A DNA stretch of 64,000 nucleotides. It comes from Microcaldota archaeon. Lineage in GTDB: Archaea; Micrarchaeota; Micrarchaeia; Micrarchaeales; Micrarchaeaceae. Shown here in pieces: positions 1 to 8,804 of this stretch. Position numbers and translations under genes: made by a program. Where the stretch lies: contig JAKATK010000002.1 of assembly GCA_021827995.1 (NCBI GenBank), positions 1 to 64,000 on the forward strand. Reading direction: 5' to 3'. The stretch's first letter is position 1; each line of letters begins with the position of its first letter. The notes beneath the pieces are model-generated. The model ran no database searches. It was not told the DNA's origin and saw only the letters and a program-made list of their open reading frames with translations.

Positions 1-2
1 GG

Positions 3-260
3 CTAGCGTACGCGGCCATAGAGCTAGCCAGGGTGCAGCACATGCCGCTCCACAAGCTCATAGACGCGAGGGTCCGGCTTCGCTACGGCATAAAGGAGGA
101 GCTCCTCGACCTCGTCAGGCTCAGGGAGATCGGCAGGGTCAGGGCCAGGCTGCTCTTCAACAACGGCATCAAGAGCGTCGCAGAGGTCAGGGTGAACCAG
201 GACAGGGTGCGCTCGATATTGGGCAAGGAGATAGCAGAGAAAGTGCTCGCACAGCTCTAG
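3..260 (+). CDS. Hel308-type DNA helicase, C-terminal end only (partial)
   Basis: The reading frame is open from the left window edge and ends with TAG at 258-260, so only the last 85 or so residues are visible. The segment matches what is known of the C-terminus of archaeal Hel308/Ski2-like helicases: a basic stretch (IDARVRLRYGIKEELLDLV), then a helix-hairpin-helix with LREIGRVRARLLFNNGI and a closing helix ending KVLAQL. In that family this domain binds single-stranded DNA at stalled forks. The ATP-binding motifs would lie outside the window, so the call rests on this tail alone. A GTG at 33 is internal to the gene, not its start. Confidence 0.75.
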   Translation, partial: LAYAAIELARVQHMPLHKLIDARVRLRYGIKEELLDLVRLREIGRVRARLLFNNGIKSVAEVRVNQDRVRSILGKEIAEKVLAQL

Positions 261-292
261 CAAGACGGAATGGAGCGTGCATGCCGATAGAG

Positions 293-300
293 TTTTAATA
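293..300 (+). promoter_or_regulatory. TATA box of tRNA-Thr
   Basis: TTTTAATA lies 23 nt before the first base of the tRNA, the usual archaeal spacing. Confidence 0.6.
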
Positions 301-322
301 GCTGAAATGAAAGATGGTGCGG

Positions 323-424
323 GCCCTGGTAGCTCAACGGTAGAGCGCTTGTCTTGTATGCCCGGTCGCTCGCGACGCGGGGCAAGCGAACAAGAGGTTG
401 AGGGTTCAACTCCCTCTCAGGGCT
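323..424 (+). tRNA. tRNA-Thr(TGT) with a 30-nt anticodon-loop intron
   Basis: Acceptor GCCCTGG (323-329) pairs with TCAGGGC (417-423). The D-arm, the anticodon stem CTTGT/ACAAG and the T-arm GAGGG/CCCTC all form. The anticodon TGT is at 355-357. An intron of about 30 nt (359-388) sits at the canonical 37/38 position and itself has a TGCCC/GGGCA helix able to form a bulge-helix-bulge. The first pairs G1-C72 and C2-G71 and a T at the discriminator position fit archaeal threonine identity. Confidence 0.92.
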
Positions 425-522
425 TACATAACTAATTATATGTCCCCTAGAGTGTGTTCCCTAGAGATGCTCTGTTGAACAATTATAACGGAACAGACCT
501 ATCTTTATCTTAACCCACGCAA

Positions 523-940
523 TCATCTCTGTTGGGCGTAACTGCAGATCGCGTCATACACCCAAAATCTCTGCACCGCCTCAGCGATTAGGTTCTCTTT
601 CTTCCTGTTCACAGTATTTTCCCCGAATTTCCGCTTCACCGCAGAGAAAATACCCCCTGTTATGGGCCACCGCATCCCATGTTTCGCTCACCTCCTCCAC
701 TTCTTCTGCATCTTTTTCCTCCTTATTTTGGTGTCGTGAAACGGTCGTCTTCCTGGCCTTGAAGGAAGACAGAATTGGGTTCTCACCGCTCTTCTCCTCG
801 GCGGATTGCTACCGGATGGAGAGGCGTCTATGTGTAGTGGTATCAGCGGTTCCGCACCGAACTTTTCCAGCTATGCAAAGTGTCATTGGTGTCAAATTTA
901 CCGTCGGCGCTTCCGTATTCTCTTCCCCTTTTTGACTAAC
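523..940 (-). pseudogene. DDE transposase, C-terminal remnant (insertion sequence A)
   Basis: Read on the minus strand from 940 downward, this is the C-terminal half of the transposase whose N-terminal half lies at 2466-3074. Recognisable blocks fall in different frames: LVKKGKRIRK, ADGKFDTNDTL, then EKFGAEPLIPLHIDASPSG, and finally FSAVKRKFGENTVNRKKENL ending at TGA 523-525. These are the order and wording of archaeal IS5-like DDE transposases. At least two or three frameshifts separate the blocks, and the usual RW..E motif has lost its glutamate. The gene is therefore dead. It was split by the insertion sequence at 941-2465. Confidence 0.8.
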
Positions 941-2465
941 TTCAGTAGTTGGTCATTTAACGATGTAGACGCGTTGTAACGATAGTTCTGTATTTTTTTC
1001 TATCCGAATGAATAGTGGGCGGACCGACCATCCGCAGGCAACCAGTTCGTATGATGGACGTCCATAAATGTCAGCGGAGCCGCCGCCAGTTGTTCACGGA
1101 CGGCGACCCTCCGCCTAGTCGTTAACATGAAAATATCGAAGAAAACGAATAAGATACCAGCGCCTTCCAAGCGGTTGGAGAAAAGACGCGATGAAGGCGA
1201 TAATGCCTTCCGGCGCGCGTCCGAGATACTGATAACGGTCTTGGATAATGCGTCCCATGCGAAAAGCAATCGAAGGCTGCTCCGCGACGCGGCGGTGGTC
1301 ACAGTCAAGGCGGCCTGCTCGCACAGCAGCATACACGGCGCGAGGAAGAGGATGAAGAAGGGCAGATCGCGGCGTCAGATTGCAAGAGTTCTGGAAGGGC
1401 TCGACCTGAAGAAGGTCGAGGACGGAACCAATTCGATTCTGAGGGCCGATGCGGAGAAAAGATTCGGCAGACGGATTCTCGACATCGCCGTCGACACCCA
1501 TCTGATACCTTATCATGGCCTGCCCTACGAAAGGGAAGAAGAACTTGGCAGGTGCAAGCAGAAGGATGGCACTACCAGGTTCCATGTCATGGCCACCGCG
1601 TATGTTCTAGGGAAAAGGGGGAAACGGTTCACTCTTGCAGTGATCTTTGCGCCTCTCGGCACGTCAATGAGGGACATCGTCAGAGACCTCCTGTTTCTGC
1701 TGCGAAGGTGCGGAATAACGGTCAGGATAGCGCTACTTGACAGGGGATTCTACACCATAGATGTCGTGAGATTGCTCCGGAGACTCGACATCGGTTTCAT
1801 CATCCCGATGAAGGGCGGCAGGCTGAAAAAGAAACGGGGAAGTTACCGCACTTCATACCTAATGAAAAGCGCGAAGGACGGAAAACCTGTGACGTTGCTG
1901 GTAAATGCGACCAGTGCGATCAAGTATAACAAGGGCAAACGGTTCGGCCATCACGGGGCGATGCAGCTATGTTTCATAACCGGCGGCATAGGATTCGCGC
2001 CGGGCAAGATTGCAGAGTTCTACAGAAAGAGGTTCGGCATCGAATCGAGTTATAAACTCGACAAGTCGATAAGACCCAGGACGAGTTCCAGGAACCCTGC
2101 GATAAGATTGTTCCTCTTCAGCGCTGCCGTGCTGATCCAGAATCTTTAGGTGGCAGTGAAGCTGGTTTCCTGCAGGAGGATCCCGCGGTGGTCCGAGCGG
2201 ATGGTGACGCTGCGCGACTTCGCGGACATCCTCCTCCACCGGATCAGGGCGTGCTATGGCGAGAGGACAGGTATAGGATAGGCGGTGCACATGCAGGTCC
2301 CTTACGATTCATCCAGCGGCAGCCATCAAACATCGACGTGAAACGGCCCGGAAATGGCCCTCGCAATCCGGGATCGTGCTACGAGACCGCATTTCATGTG
2401 GGTTTAGCCATGTGCATCATTCAAGATCAGGGCGCAAATCATGTACCTTATGGCCAACTACTGAA
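941..2465 (+). mobile_element. Insertion sequence B, inserted into transposase A
   Basis: Imperfect terminal inverted repeats bound the element: TTCAGTAGTTGGTCAT at 941-956 and its inverse at 2450-2465, one mismatch in 16. Inside is one transposase frame (1127-2281) preceded by a 186-nt leader. The two halves of another transposase gene lie directly outside the repeats and read on across them, so the insertion point is supported by the interrupted gene. I could not see a clear target-site duplication. Confidence 0.8.
1127..2281 (+). pseudogene. DDE transposase (IS4/ISH3-like) with an in-frame TAG
   Basis: The frame encodes 340 residues up to a TAG at 2147-2149, then continues without frameshift for 43 more residues to TAG 2279-2281. 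DDE landmarks are visible: D in AVDTHLIPYHG, D in LLDRGFYTIDVV, and the YRKRFGIESSYKLDK block (Y-R-E-K signature). The sequence before the stop ends AAVLIQNL, where related transposases continue with Trp; TGG to TAG is a single change. The part after the stop (VAVKLVSCRRIPRWSERM onward) looks like a normal C-terminus. Either this copy is newly inactivated, or a shortened or readthrough product is made; the first is simpler. Assignment to ISH3 rather than IS4 is uncertain. Confidence 0.8.
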
Positions 2466-3074
2466 CTTCCGTGCATGCTTAATTCCGACCTTTGGTTCAT
2501 CTGGTCCCTCACCTTCTATGTGTGCATCTACATCAATCAGCTTCTTGTTCTTGTCCGCTGTGATTACGACGGCCAGGTACTTCTTCCTCATTCTCTCTCC
2601 GTACTTAAATATCCTGTACTGCCCTGCGTTGTTGCTCTTCAAACCTGATTCATCACATCCTATCTCAAGATCGTCGTAATCTGGAACAGAGACCTCAAGT
2701 TTCATGTTATGGATCCTGTACCATATCGTCGTATAATCGTCGTATTCGGGAACCAGGCAGAATCGTGCAAGTTTCCTCGCGATTCCTTCCAGTCCCCTGT
2801 AATCGACCAATTGGTGCCATACCGCCTGCCATTTCATAAATGAGTCGGAAAATAGAAAAGGTGCGCCGACTTTCCATTCATTCATACGTTTGAGTCCCTC
2901 TTTCCAACCGTTGGCAAAATCGAAATCTAGGTAGAATTCTCCCCTGACCACACACATTTCATTTGTCTTTATACAATCCCTGTTGTCCTTGTACTTCTTT
3001 TTACCCCAACGCCTTCGGGGTTTCTTACTACTATATAACCCTCTTTGTACTGAGTTCTCCATAGTCGTCGCCAA
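2466..3074 (-). pseudogene. DDE transposase, N-terminal part (insertion sequence A)
   Basis: About 200 residues, start at 3074 (ATG; a second ATG at 3062). It begins with a basic N-terminus (SSKKPRRRWGKKKYKD) and includes GCDESGLKSNN, a likely first catalytic-Asp region, then KKYLAVVITADKNKKLIDV. The frame is cut at about 2466, where the inverted repeat of insertion sequence B begins; the rest of the gene reappears at 940-523. The family is IS5-like by general resemblance. Confidence 0.75.
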
Positions 3075-3333
3075 AAACGACTACTCAGGGGTCTTTTTTA
3101 GACCCTTGGGTCTAACGATAAATAGCGGAATTATTCAACACAGCATTCTTGGCCAACCTACTAAATTAGTGCTTTGTAGAAATCCTTATTTGGGTTGATC
3201 CTACCAAATAATTATGTCAGACCCTTGGCAGTCAGCACTTTCTATTTTGTGGAATGTTAACTACGTCTTTGGTCTAAGAGAATCTTAGCATTTCTACGGA
3301 GCTCAAACTCCTATGTTTATCCTTCGAAAATGA

Positions 3334-3819
3334 TTATCCACGCCCAATACCAAGCTTACTTGTGCGCTTCCCGAAGAATTCATGATCACAAGCAGGGCAA
3401 CGAAAACCCACATCGTAAACATCGTGTTGGAACTCATTGCCTTCCTTATCGCGATGGGTTTCAGAACCCACGCGTACTTTAGATTTTATTTCGGCATCCC
3501 ACCGTCCACAATTTGGGCAGGCATTCGATTTGCTCTTACTTATCACAGCGAACATGGCAACATAGTATATAAGTAATATAAGTCCTAGTATAGGTAGGAT
3601 AAAGAAAGCAAAAGAGAATATGGCGCAGAACGCTAATACTGGTTGCAGATGCTTATTGCGGAATTTCAGCATAAGCCATGTTATAGGAGTGATTATAAGG
3701 ATAATTAGAATGGAAGCGATAGGCAAGGCGATTGCTAAAAATATAGCAAATATTATATAAAGCAACCAAACCAGAGCGATATTAATTTTAAGGATCGATT
3801 GCGCGGTTTTTTCTTGCAT
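3334..3819 (-). CDS. Small membrane protein with C-terminal zinc ribbon
   Basis: 161 residues. Residues 12-45 and 60-95 contain three or four hydrophobic segments; a cytoplasmic-looking tail follows with a CPNCG...CPACDHEF pair of CxxC knuckles, a zinc ribbon. No enzyme motif is visible. The gene is AT-rich and sits between insertion sequences, so it is probably acquired or lineage-specific. I do not recognise a named family and propose no function beyond a membrane-tethered zinc ribbon. Confidence 0.65.
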   Translation of the reverse strand: MQEKTAQSILKINIALVWLLYIIFAIFLAIALPIASILIILIITPITWLMLKFRNKHLQPVLAFCAIFSFAFFILPILGLILLIYYVAMFAVISKSKSNACPNCGRWDAEIKSKVRVGSETHRDKEGNEFQHDVYDVGFRCPACDHEFFGKRTSKLGIGRG

Positions 3820-4019
3820 GATGCATTATTACCTCTGCCATTTATTAATGTTTGTGTCGCCTAGGACACTGAAAAATTTAATGACTGCCTTGTCGAACCC
3901 GAAAGCGCCTTACGTTTTTCCATACGAATCTTTGTGGGCGGTAGAACCTTCTGCAACGACCTTTGCGGAGTAATAGAGTAGAGAAGTGGGCTGCTTTCGC
4001 CACCCACCTCCCCCTCGTC

Positions 4020-4052
4020 GAACGTAGCGAGCGGATTTCCCGCACTACGCTC
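4020..4052 (-). ncRNA. Group II intron domain V
   Basis: A 33-nt hairpin begins GAGCGTAG and ends CTACGTTC, an 8-bp lower helix containing the AGC catalytic triad, with a bulge and a GCGG/CCGC upper helix capped by a GAAA-containing loop. It starts only 11 nt after the stop codon of the reverse transcriptase. Confidence 0.85.
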
Positions 4053-4063
4053 ACAGACGATGT

Positions 4064-5353
4064 TCATCGTGCCGCATTATACGCCATGTATGGAACTGGT
4101 TTCGGCCTGGTATACTGAACGGATAGACCAAGAGCCACATTATTCCTGTATCTCCCGATGTGGTCCTTGTGGTGCCACCTTCTGTTGAGCCTTCCCATGC
4201 GCCGGTCTGCGTATCCCCATATTGCGGAGAACGCGCAATTGGCCTTGCTATGCCTGAAGTAATTGCCCCAGCCTCTGAGAACTCTGGCCACGTTCTCCTT
4301 TGCATCGTACGGAGTGCCCACTGACAGATTGCTCTTGTCGGTGAGTTCCCGTATCCTCTCCATTATCCCCTCCTTTGATTCTCCTGATGGGAACCAGTTC
4401 GTCACTCTCTTGCCCCTCTTCTTGGAGTAGTGCCTGACGAACCAGAATCCGAGGAATCCTAAGCCTTGCTCTGCTTCTAGGATCCTCGTCTTCGCCTTGT
4501 TCAGGGAGAGGCCGATGCTCTGGATAATCCTGTCGAGCTCATGCATCGACTTCACCATGTCATCCTTGCCCAGTATGACGAAGTCGTCCGCATATCTGAC
4601 TAGGTGTGCATCCTTTCCGAACCTGTACGGGATGCCTGTCTGCTTCCATCCCTTATCGAGTTGATCCAGATAGATGTTGGCCAGGAGAGGCGATATCGGC
4701 GAACCCTGCGGTGTTCCCGCATTCGAGTACGAGAGGGATTCGCTGCCCATTACGCCGACTTCGATCCATTGCTTGATGATTCTCAGGATTGCGCCGTCCG
4801 ATACTCTTCGCGCTACCTGCTCAATCAACCTGCCTTTCGGTATCGTGTCGAAGCAGGCCGCTATGTCCGCATCGATGACCGTCTCGTAACCGAAGTTGAG
4901 CCACTTCACTACCTCATCTACCGCGCCAATCGCGGACCTGTCCGGCCTGAAGCCGTATGAGTTCGGTTCAAAATCGGCCTCGAAGATCGGTTCGATGACC
5001 AACTTCACAGCGGACTGCACCACCCTGTCCTTCACCGTGGGTATTCCGAGACCTCTTTTCTTGCCGCTAGGTTTCGGTATCCACACCCTTTTCAACGGCG
5101 ATGGTTCGTACGTTCTTTCCTTCAGTTCCGTGGCCATCTGTTTCAGGAAGAGCTCCGCACCCTCTTTCTCTATGTCCTCTATCGTCTTTCCGTCCGTTCC
5201 TGCCGACCCTTTGTTTTTCCTTACCCTGTTCCATGCTTCGAGGAGGACGTCCTCCCTGTACACCTTGTCGTATAAGGAATGGAACCTCCTCGCCTTGTCT
5301 GCCTTCGCTGCACGACTTAGGGATTGTTGCAGTTCGCTGACGCTGTTATCCAC
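4064..5353 (-). CDS. ltrA: Group II intron reverse transcriptase/maturase
   Basis: 429 residues, apparently intact. Reverse-transcriptase blocks occur in order: the N-terminal KNKGSAGTDG, RVWIPKPSGKKRGLGIPTVKD, EPNSYGFRPDRSA, DADIAACFDTI, GTPQGSPISPLLANIYLD, and the catalytic YADDFVIL near residue 255. A maturase (X) domain follows with LRGWGNYFRHS and GRLNRRWHH. The protein ends soon after, so the DNA-binding/HNH endonuclease region of larger intron proteins is absent. Such proteins stabilise the intron fold for splicing and copy it during retrohoming. Encoded in domain IV, antisense to the host transposase. Confidence 0.95.
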   Translation of the reverse strand: MDNSVSELQQSLSRAAKADKARRFHSLYDKVYREDVLLEAWNRVRKNKGSAGTDGKTIEDIEKEGAELFLKQMATELKERTYEPSPLKRVWIPKPSGKKRGLGIPTVKDRVVQSAVKLVIEPIFEADFEPNSYGFRPDRSAIGAVDEVVKWLNFGYETVIDADIAACFDTIPKGRLIEQVARRVSDGAILRIIKQWIEVGVMGSESLSYSNAGTPQGSPISPLLANIYLDQLDKGWKQTGIPYRFGKDAHLVRYADDFVILGKDDMVKSMHELDRIIQSIGLSLNKAKTRILEAEQGLGFLGFWFVRHYSKKRGKRVTNWFPSGESKEGIMERIRELTDKSNLSVGTPYDAKENVARVLRGWGNYFRHSKANCAFSAIWGYADRRMGRLNRRWHHKDHIGRYRNNVALGLSVQYTRPKPVPYMAYNAAR

Positions 5354-6045
5354 GTATTACGCACCTCCGCGACTTGGACTGCCCCTTGCCGCTCCAATCC
5401 CGCCATCGAATCGAGGCCACTTCGCGTCCACGCCCATTACAGGCGGTTCATCGCTACTATAAGCCCCTCTGACTTCCTGCAACGCATGGGGATGCCTTTC
5501 ACGGGTTACGCTTATGTCATCCCTTACCTTCACCCCGTTTCTCGCAGACATGCCGCAACCCGCGGTGGGGTGCTTTATGATGGGGCACGTCTGCGCATTC
5601 TGGACATTGCAGGATCTCCCGTCTTCTCTTGAATGAACTTCTTCACATGTCCTGCCTGTTACACCGGGAAGCCCCTCAACCCTTGCCGATTCAACGGGCT
5701 GCGGATATTGCCTTCGCCATGACATCAGAGGCTCGGCGCTTCCACTCACCGCATTGCTGCGGGGATTGTTCACGATGCTACACCTGGCTTCACGCATGTT
5801 CGGACCTGTGATTTCGCGTCGGGATACCTGAGCCTGCTTCCGCAGGTTCTGTTATTCCCTTTGTCGTCTTGCTTCAGCCATACATTTGCACGGATGGCCT
5901 TAGACCTCGCTTCATGGTTTTCGGCTTTTACCATGTTGAGACTTTCACTCGGTTCATTCACCTTTGACGGCGCACGACGTCTACAAATGTTAGCGGAAGC
6001 GCCGCCACTTGTTCGCGGACGGCAATCTTCTGCTTAGGTTTAAAC

Positions 6046-7035
6046 ATGAAAATATCGAAACGGCTTTGCTCCTTTAGTCATTGAATTTGACTATTTTAAG
6101 AGCAAAATCCCGACTTTAGGAGCAGGATTGACTTTTAGAGCAAAGCCTATCGAAACTGAAGGATAAAATACCTGTGCTGCTTCCGCGCGCGGTGCTGATT
6201 TCGAGGATCTACGGACACCCGTACAAAAAAGGGCTCATGGTGGCGAAGAACTGGATCGCCCGCGCCATAAAGCAGTTGTTTGGATACAAGAGCGACGAGA
6301 AGGCAGTCGAGGGTATCTGGGAGAACGGCATCGCTGCGCAACTAGGCTACAAACGAAAACCAGACCCATCACTTCTTTTGAAGGCAAAGAAATACGCCGA
6401 AGGGGCGCACTGGAAAAGGTCTACAATGAACTTGCTGGGGAGAAATGTAGTGGCAGGCTACTGCGTCTTATTGGAGAGGACAGCACCGACATCCCAACAT
6501 TCTTCACGAAGAAAGACACAGATGCGCGCCTAGGGCACAGGTCGCAGAAGCGGAGGGAACAGCAGTTGAACGAGATGATCGGCGTAAACAAGAGGGGGAA
6601 GCAGCTCTTCCTAGGCTACAAGTTGCACCTCGTGGATGACTGCGAGATTGGATTGCCCGTTGCCACGAAGGTGGAGACCACGAACGTGAACTATTCGCAA
6701 CCGTTCTACCGGCTCTTCCCGCACATCACGAAAACTTCACCATGCAGCACGAAGCGAAGTTCCTTGCTGATTCGGCGTACGATGCAGCAACAATCCGCCA
6801 GATGGTTCGCGATGCGGGAATGAGAGACGTGATCGCCGTGAACGGCAGGGGCTATTACAATTCGGAAACACCGAAGGACGAAGATTACGGGTCCAGATGG
6901 TTCGTCGAGCAGACGAATTCCGTGTTTGAGATGTCGTACAACCTCACGAGCCACAGGATGAGGGGCATTCTGCGGATCAGTGCGCACGCATTCACCTGCC
7001 TCATCGCGAACCTCATAGAACACTTCAGGGACTGA
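6046..7035 (+). pseudogene. DDE transposase of insertion sequence C (frameshifted, interrupted)
   Basis: The gene starts ATGAAAATATCG at 6046, is split after codon 5 by the 86-bp element (6062-6147), and resumes as KDKIPVLLPRAVLISRIYG. Two frameshifts follow, near 6420 (after EGAHWK) and near 6730 (after RLFPHI). Pieced together it gives about 320 residues with KKDTDARLGHRS, GYKLHLVDD, FLADSAYDAATIRQMV and RWFVEQTNSVFEMSYN, the DDE landmarks of IS5/IS1182-like transposases. It cannot make an active enzyme. The first five codons and leader match insertion sequence B, although the transposase body differs. Confidence 0.8.
6062..6147. mobile_element. 86-bp MITE-like element with 9-bp target duplication
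   Basis: The ends are perfect 10-bp inverted repeats, GGCTTTGCTC and GAGCAAAGCC. The flanks are identical 9-mers TATCGAAAC at 6053-6061 and 6148-6156, a textbook target-site duplication. Deleting the element plus one 9-mer restores the transposase frame. It has no coding capacity, so it must have been moved by a transposase encoded elsewhere. A similar-looking 88-bp stretch lies at 29529-29616. Confidence 0.85.
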
Positions 7036-7211
7036 CGATAAATTTTAACCGTGAAGAGATGCACGTGTTTCCCTTAGTGGTAACTAAGTGCCGTAAAGTG
7101 GGAGGAGACACGCAATCTCGTGGTGCGGCTATAACTCTGTGGAGGTGAGGTTCAAGATTTTCAGTGTCCTATTAACTTTATTAAACTCTTACCTTCTATC
7201 TTTAGATATAA

Positions 7212-7225
7212 GATTTCTACAAAGC
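7212..7225 (-). repeat. Recurrent TTTGTAGAAATC motif
   Basis: GATTTCTACAAAGC here is the inverse of sequences at 3173-3187 (TTTGTAGAAATCCTT) and 8789-8804 (CCTTGTAGAAATCCTT). The copies at 7212 and 8789 face each other across the TPR gene, as terminal repeats would. Only about 11-13 bases are shared. Confidence 0.5.
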
Positions 7226-7241
7226 CTAAAGGTAATATATT

Positions 7242-8786
7242 ATGCCTACAGATAAAATTACCGGATCAGATTCTAATTCTAGACATCGTTACAATTCTTT
7301 TCTAAAGAAAGGTGAAGAACTTATTCAGCAGGGTAAATATGATGAAGCACTTGAATGCTATGATAACGCTATAAGTCTATATCCAGATAATAAGGGCGGA
7401 TTGATAAACAAAGGTGTTACTTTATTAAACCTAAAAAGATACGGCGAAGCATTGAACTGCTTTGACAAGGTATTAACGATAGAGTCTGATGATATTGCTT
7501 TGGCTGGAAAAGGCACTGCTTTAGGCGGCCTAAATAAGTACGAAGAAGCACTTGGATACTTTGATGCGGCATTAAAGATAAGACCAAACAATGATATTGC
7601 TTTGGCTTTAAAGGGCAATGCCCTCCTCGGGCTCAATAGATATGACAACGCATTAAAATGTGCGGAGGAAGCCTTAAAAATAAATCCTAGTGGCAACCCT
7701 AATCCTGCATGGACAGGCACCATGAATTCTGGTACTGAGCTTGCCTGGTTGGTTAAAGGTATTGTCTTAATAAATCGTGGGCAGTACGAAGAAGCACTGA
7801 AATGTTTCGATAACGCTTTGGAGATAAATTCTAATAATTTGGATGCGTTGATAAGAAGAGGCGCAGTCCTGCTCGAGCTTGGGCGCTATGAGGAGGCTAT
7901 TAAGTCTTGCGAAGACGCTATAAAAATAGATCAAAGCAGTATATCTGCATGGATAATCAAAGGTAATGCCCTAGTAAGTCTAGGACATTATGAAGACGCG
8001 ATTGAGCGCTTTGATAGAGTTCTAAAAGTTGATTTTAATAATGTACTCGCATTATTGGGACGAGCTAACGCTTTAGTAGGTTTAGGCAGCTATCAGGATG
8101 CAGTAGAGTTATATAATAGAATTTTGAAAATAGATCCGAACAATGAGTATGCACTAGAATTCAAAGCTGATGCAGAAATAAGTCTTTCTAACAAAAAAAG
8201 CCCAAAAATACCATTTCAAAACAAAGGGTACAGCACCATCTGGAAGTGGATTGGTATTGCACTTCGTACTGGTTGGCCAGGATTTCTACTGCTAGGGGCG
8301 GGTATTTTTATTATAATATATGCTTCGTACATGCTACTAACATATTTTCTGTTAGAGTCCATTATACTTTTTATTGGTATAATAATATTATGGTCACTAT
8401 GGCAATGGCGAAAAAAAGACGAGAAAGCGTTTATGCAAGCGATAATATTTGGATTGCTATTAATTTTTGTAGTGCTATATATTTTGCTCACCAATCAGGG
8501 CTTTGGCGCTATCGGTTATCCGCTATTAGCATTCCTACTTTTTGGCGAGGGTATTTGGTTTTACTTATATAATCAATTTGATACTTATAAGAAGCAATAT
8601 GCGAAAACATACGCATTTAGAGAGGGTTTAGGGATTTTAAGCGGTTTAGGAATAGGCGGATTTATATCCTTTTTATTGGATGGTCTTGTAAGCTCTAATT
8701 TCGAAATATTAGTTTTGAGTATACTCTTTTTGCTAGTAGGCATAATGGCTTACCTAACCAGACAATCTTTCAAATACGTAAATTAG
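7242..8786 (+). CDS. TPR-repeat protein with C-terminal membrane domain
   Basis: 514 residues. Residues 15-315 are eight or nine tandem tetratricopeptide repeats with the typical pattern (KGEELIQQGKYDEALECYD, KGTALGGLNKYEEALGYFD, KGNALVSLGHYEDAIERFD). Residues 335-510 hold about six hydrophobic segments. The likely arrangement is a repeat scaffold for protein-protein contacts anchored in the membrane. No catalytic motif is seen. The gene is AT-rich (many AAA/ATA/TTA codons) in contrast to the chromosome around it and is flanked by facing 11-13-bp repeats, so it is probably horizontally acquired. The partner proteins are unknown. Confidence 0.85.
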   Translation: MPTDKITGSDSNSRHRYNSFLKKGEELIQQGKYDEALECYDNAISLYPDNKGGLINKGVTLLNLKRYGEALNCFDKVLTIESDDIALAGKGTALGGLNKYEEALGYFDAALKIRPNNDIALALKGNALLGLNRYDNALKCAEEALKINPSGNPNPAWTGTMNSGTELAWLVKGIVLINRGQYEEALKCFDNALEINSNNLDALIRRGAVLLELGRYEEAIKSCEDAIKIDQSSISAWIIKGNALVSLGHYEDAIERFDRVLKVDFNNVLALLGRANALVGLGSYQDAVELYNRILKIDPNNEYALEFKADAEISLSNKKSPKIPFQNKGYSTIWKWIGIALRTGWPGFLLLGAGIFIIIYASYMLLTYFLLESIILFIGIIILWSLWQWRKKDEKAFMQAIIFGLLLIFVVLYILLTNQGFGAIGYPLLAFLLFGEGIWFYLYNQFDTYKKQYAKTYAFREGLGILSGLGIGGFISFLLDGLVSSNFEILVLSILFLLVGIMAYLTRQSFKYVN

Positions 8787-8804
8787 GACCTTGTAGAAAT
8801 CCTT

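Larger units (their letters stand above)
3973..5975 (-). mobile_element. Group II intron with maturase/reverse transcriptase
   Basis: The intron is read on the minus strand. It opens with GTGCG (5975-5971), the group II 5' consensus, followed by domain I-like sequence. The reverse transcriptase lies within (4064-5353). Domain V is at 4052-4020 and a domain VI helix with a GAAA loop and a bulged A near 3983 follows. The 3' end is ...CTAT or a few bases further (3970-3973). The flanking leader of insertion sequence C resembles the uninterrupted leader of insertion sequence B, which serves as an empty site. Confidence 0.88.
3862..7171 (+). mobile_element. Insertion sequence C, carrying a group II intron and an 86-bp element
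   Basis: Terminal inverted repeats TAGGACACTGAAAA are at 3862-3875 and, inverted, at 7158-7171. Inside, in order, are a left leader (3862-3972), a group II intron (3973-5975), the rest of the leader (5976-6045), and a decayed transposase (6046-7035) itself split by an 86-bp element. With intron removed the leader is about 181 nt, matching the 186-nt leader of insertion sequence B. The two leaders align along their length, strongest over 5976-6058 and 1057-1139, which supports these boundaries. Confidence 0.8.

Noticed and set aside
3075-3333. AGACCCTTGG repeats (3101 and 3219) as terminal repeats of insertion sequence A
   Set aside because: They are in direct orientation and no partner is visible at the other end near 430-520.
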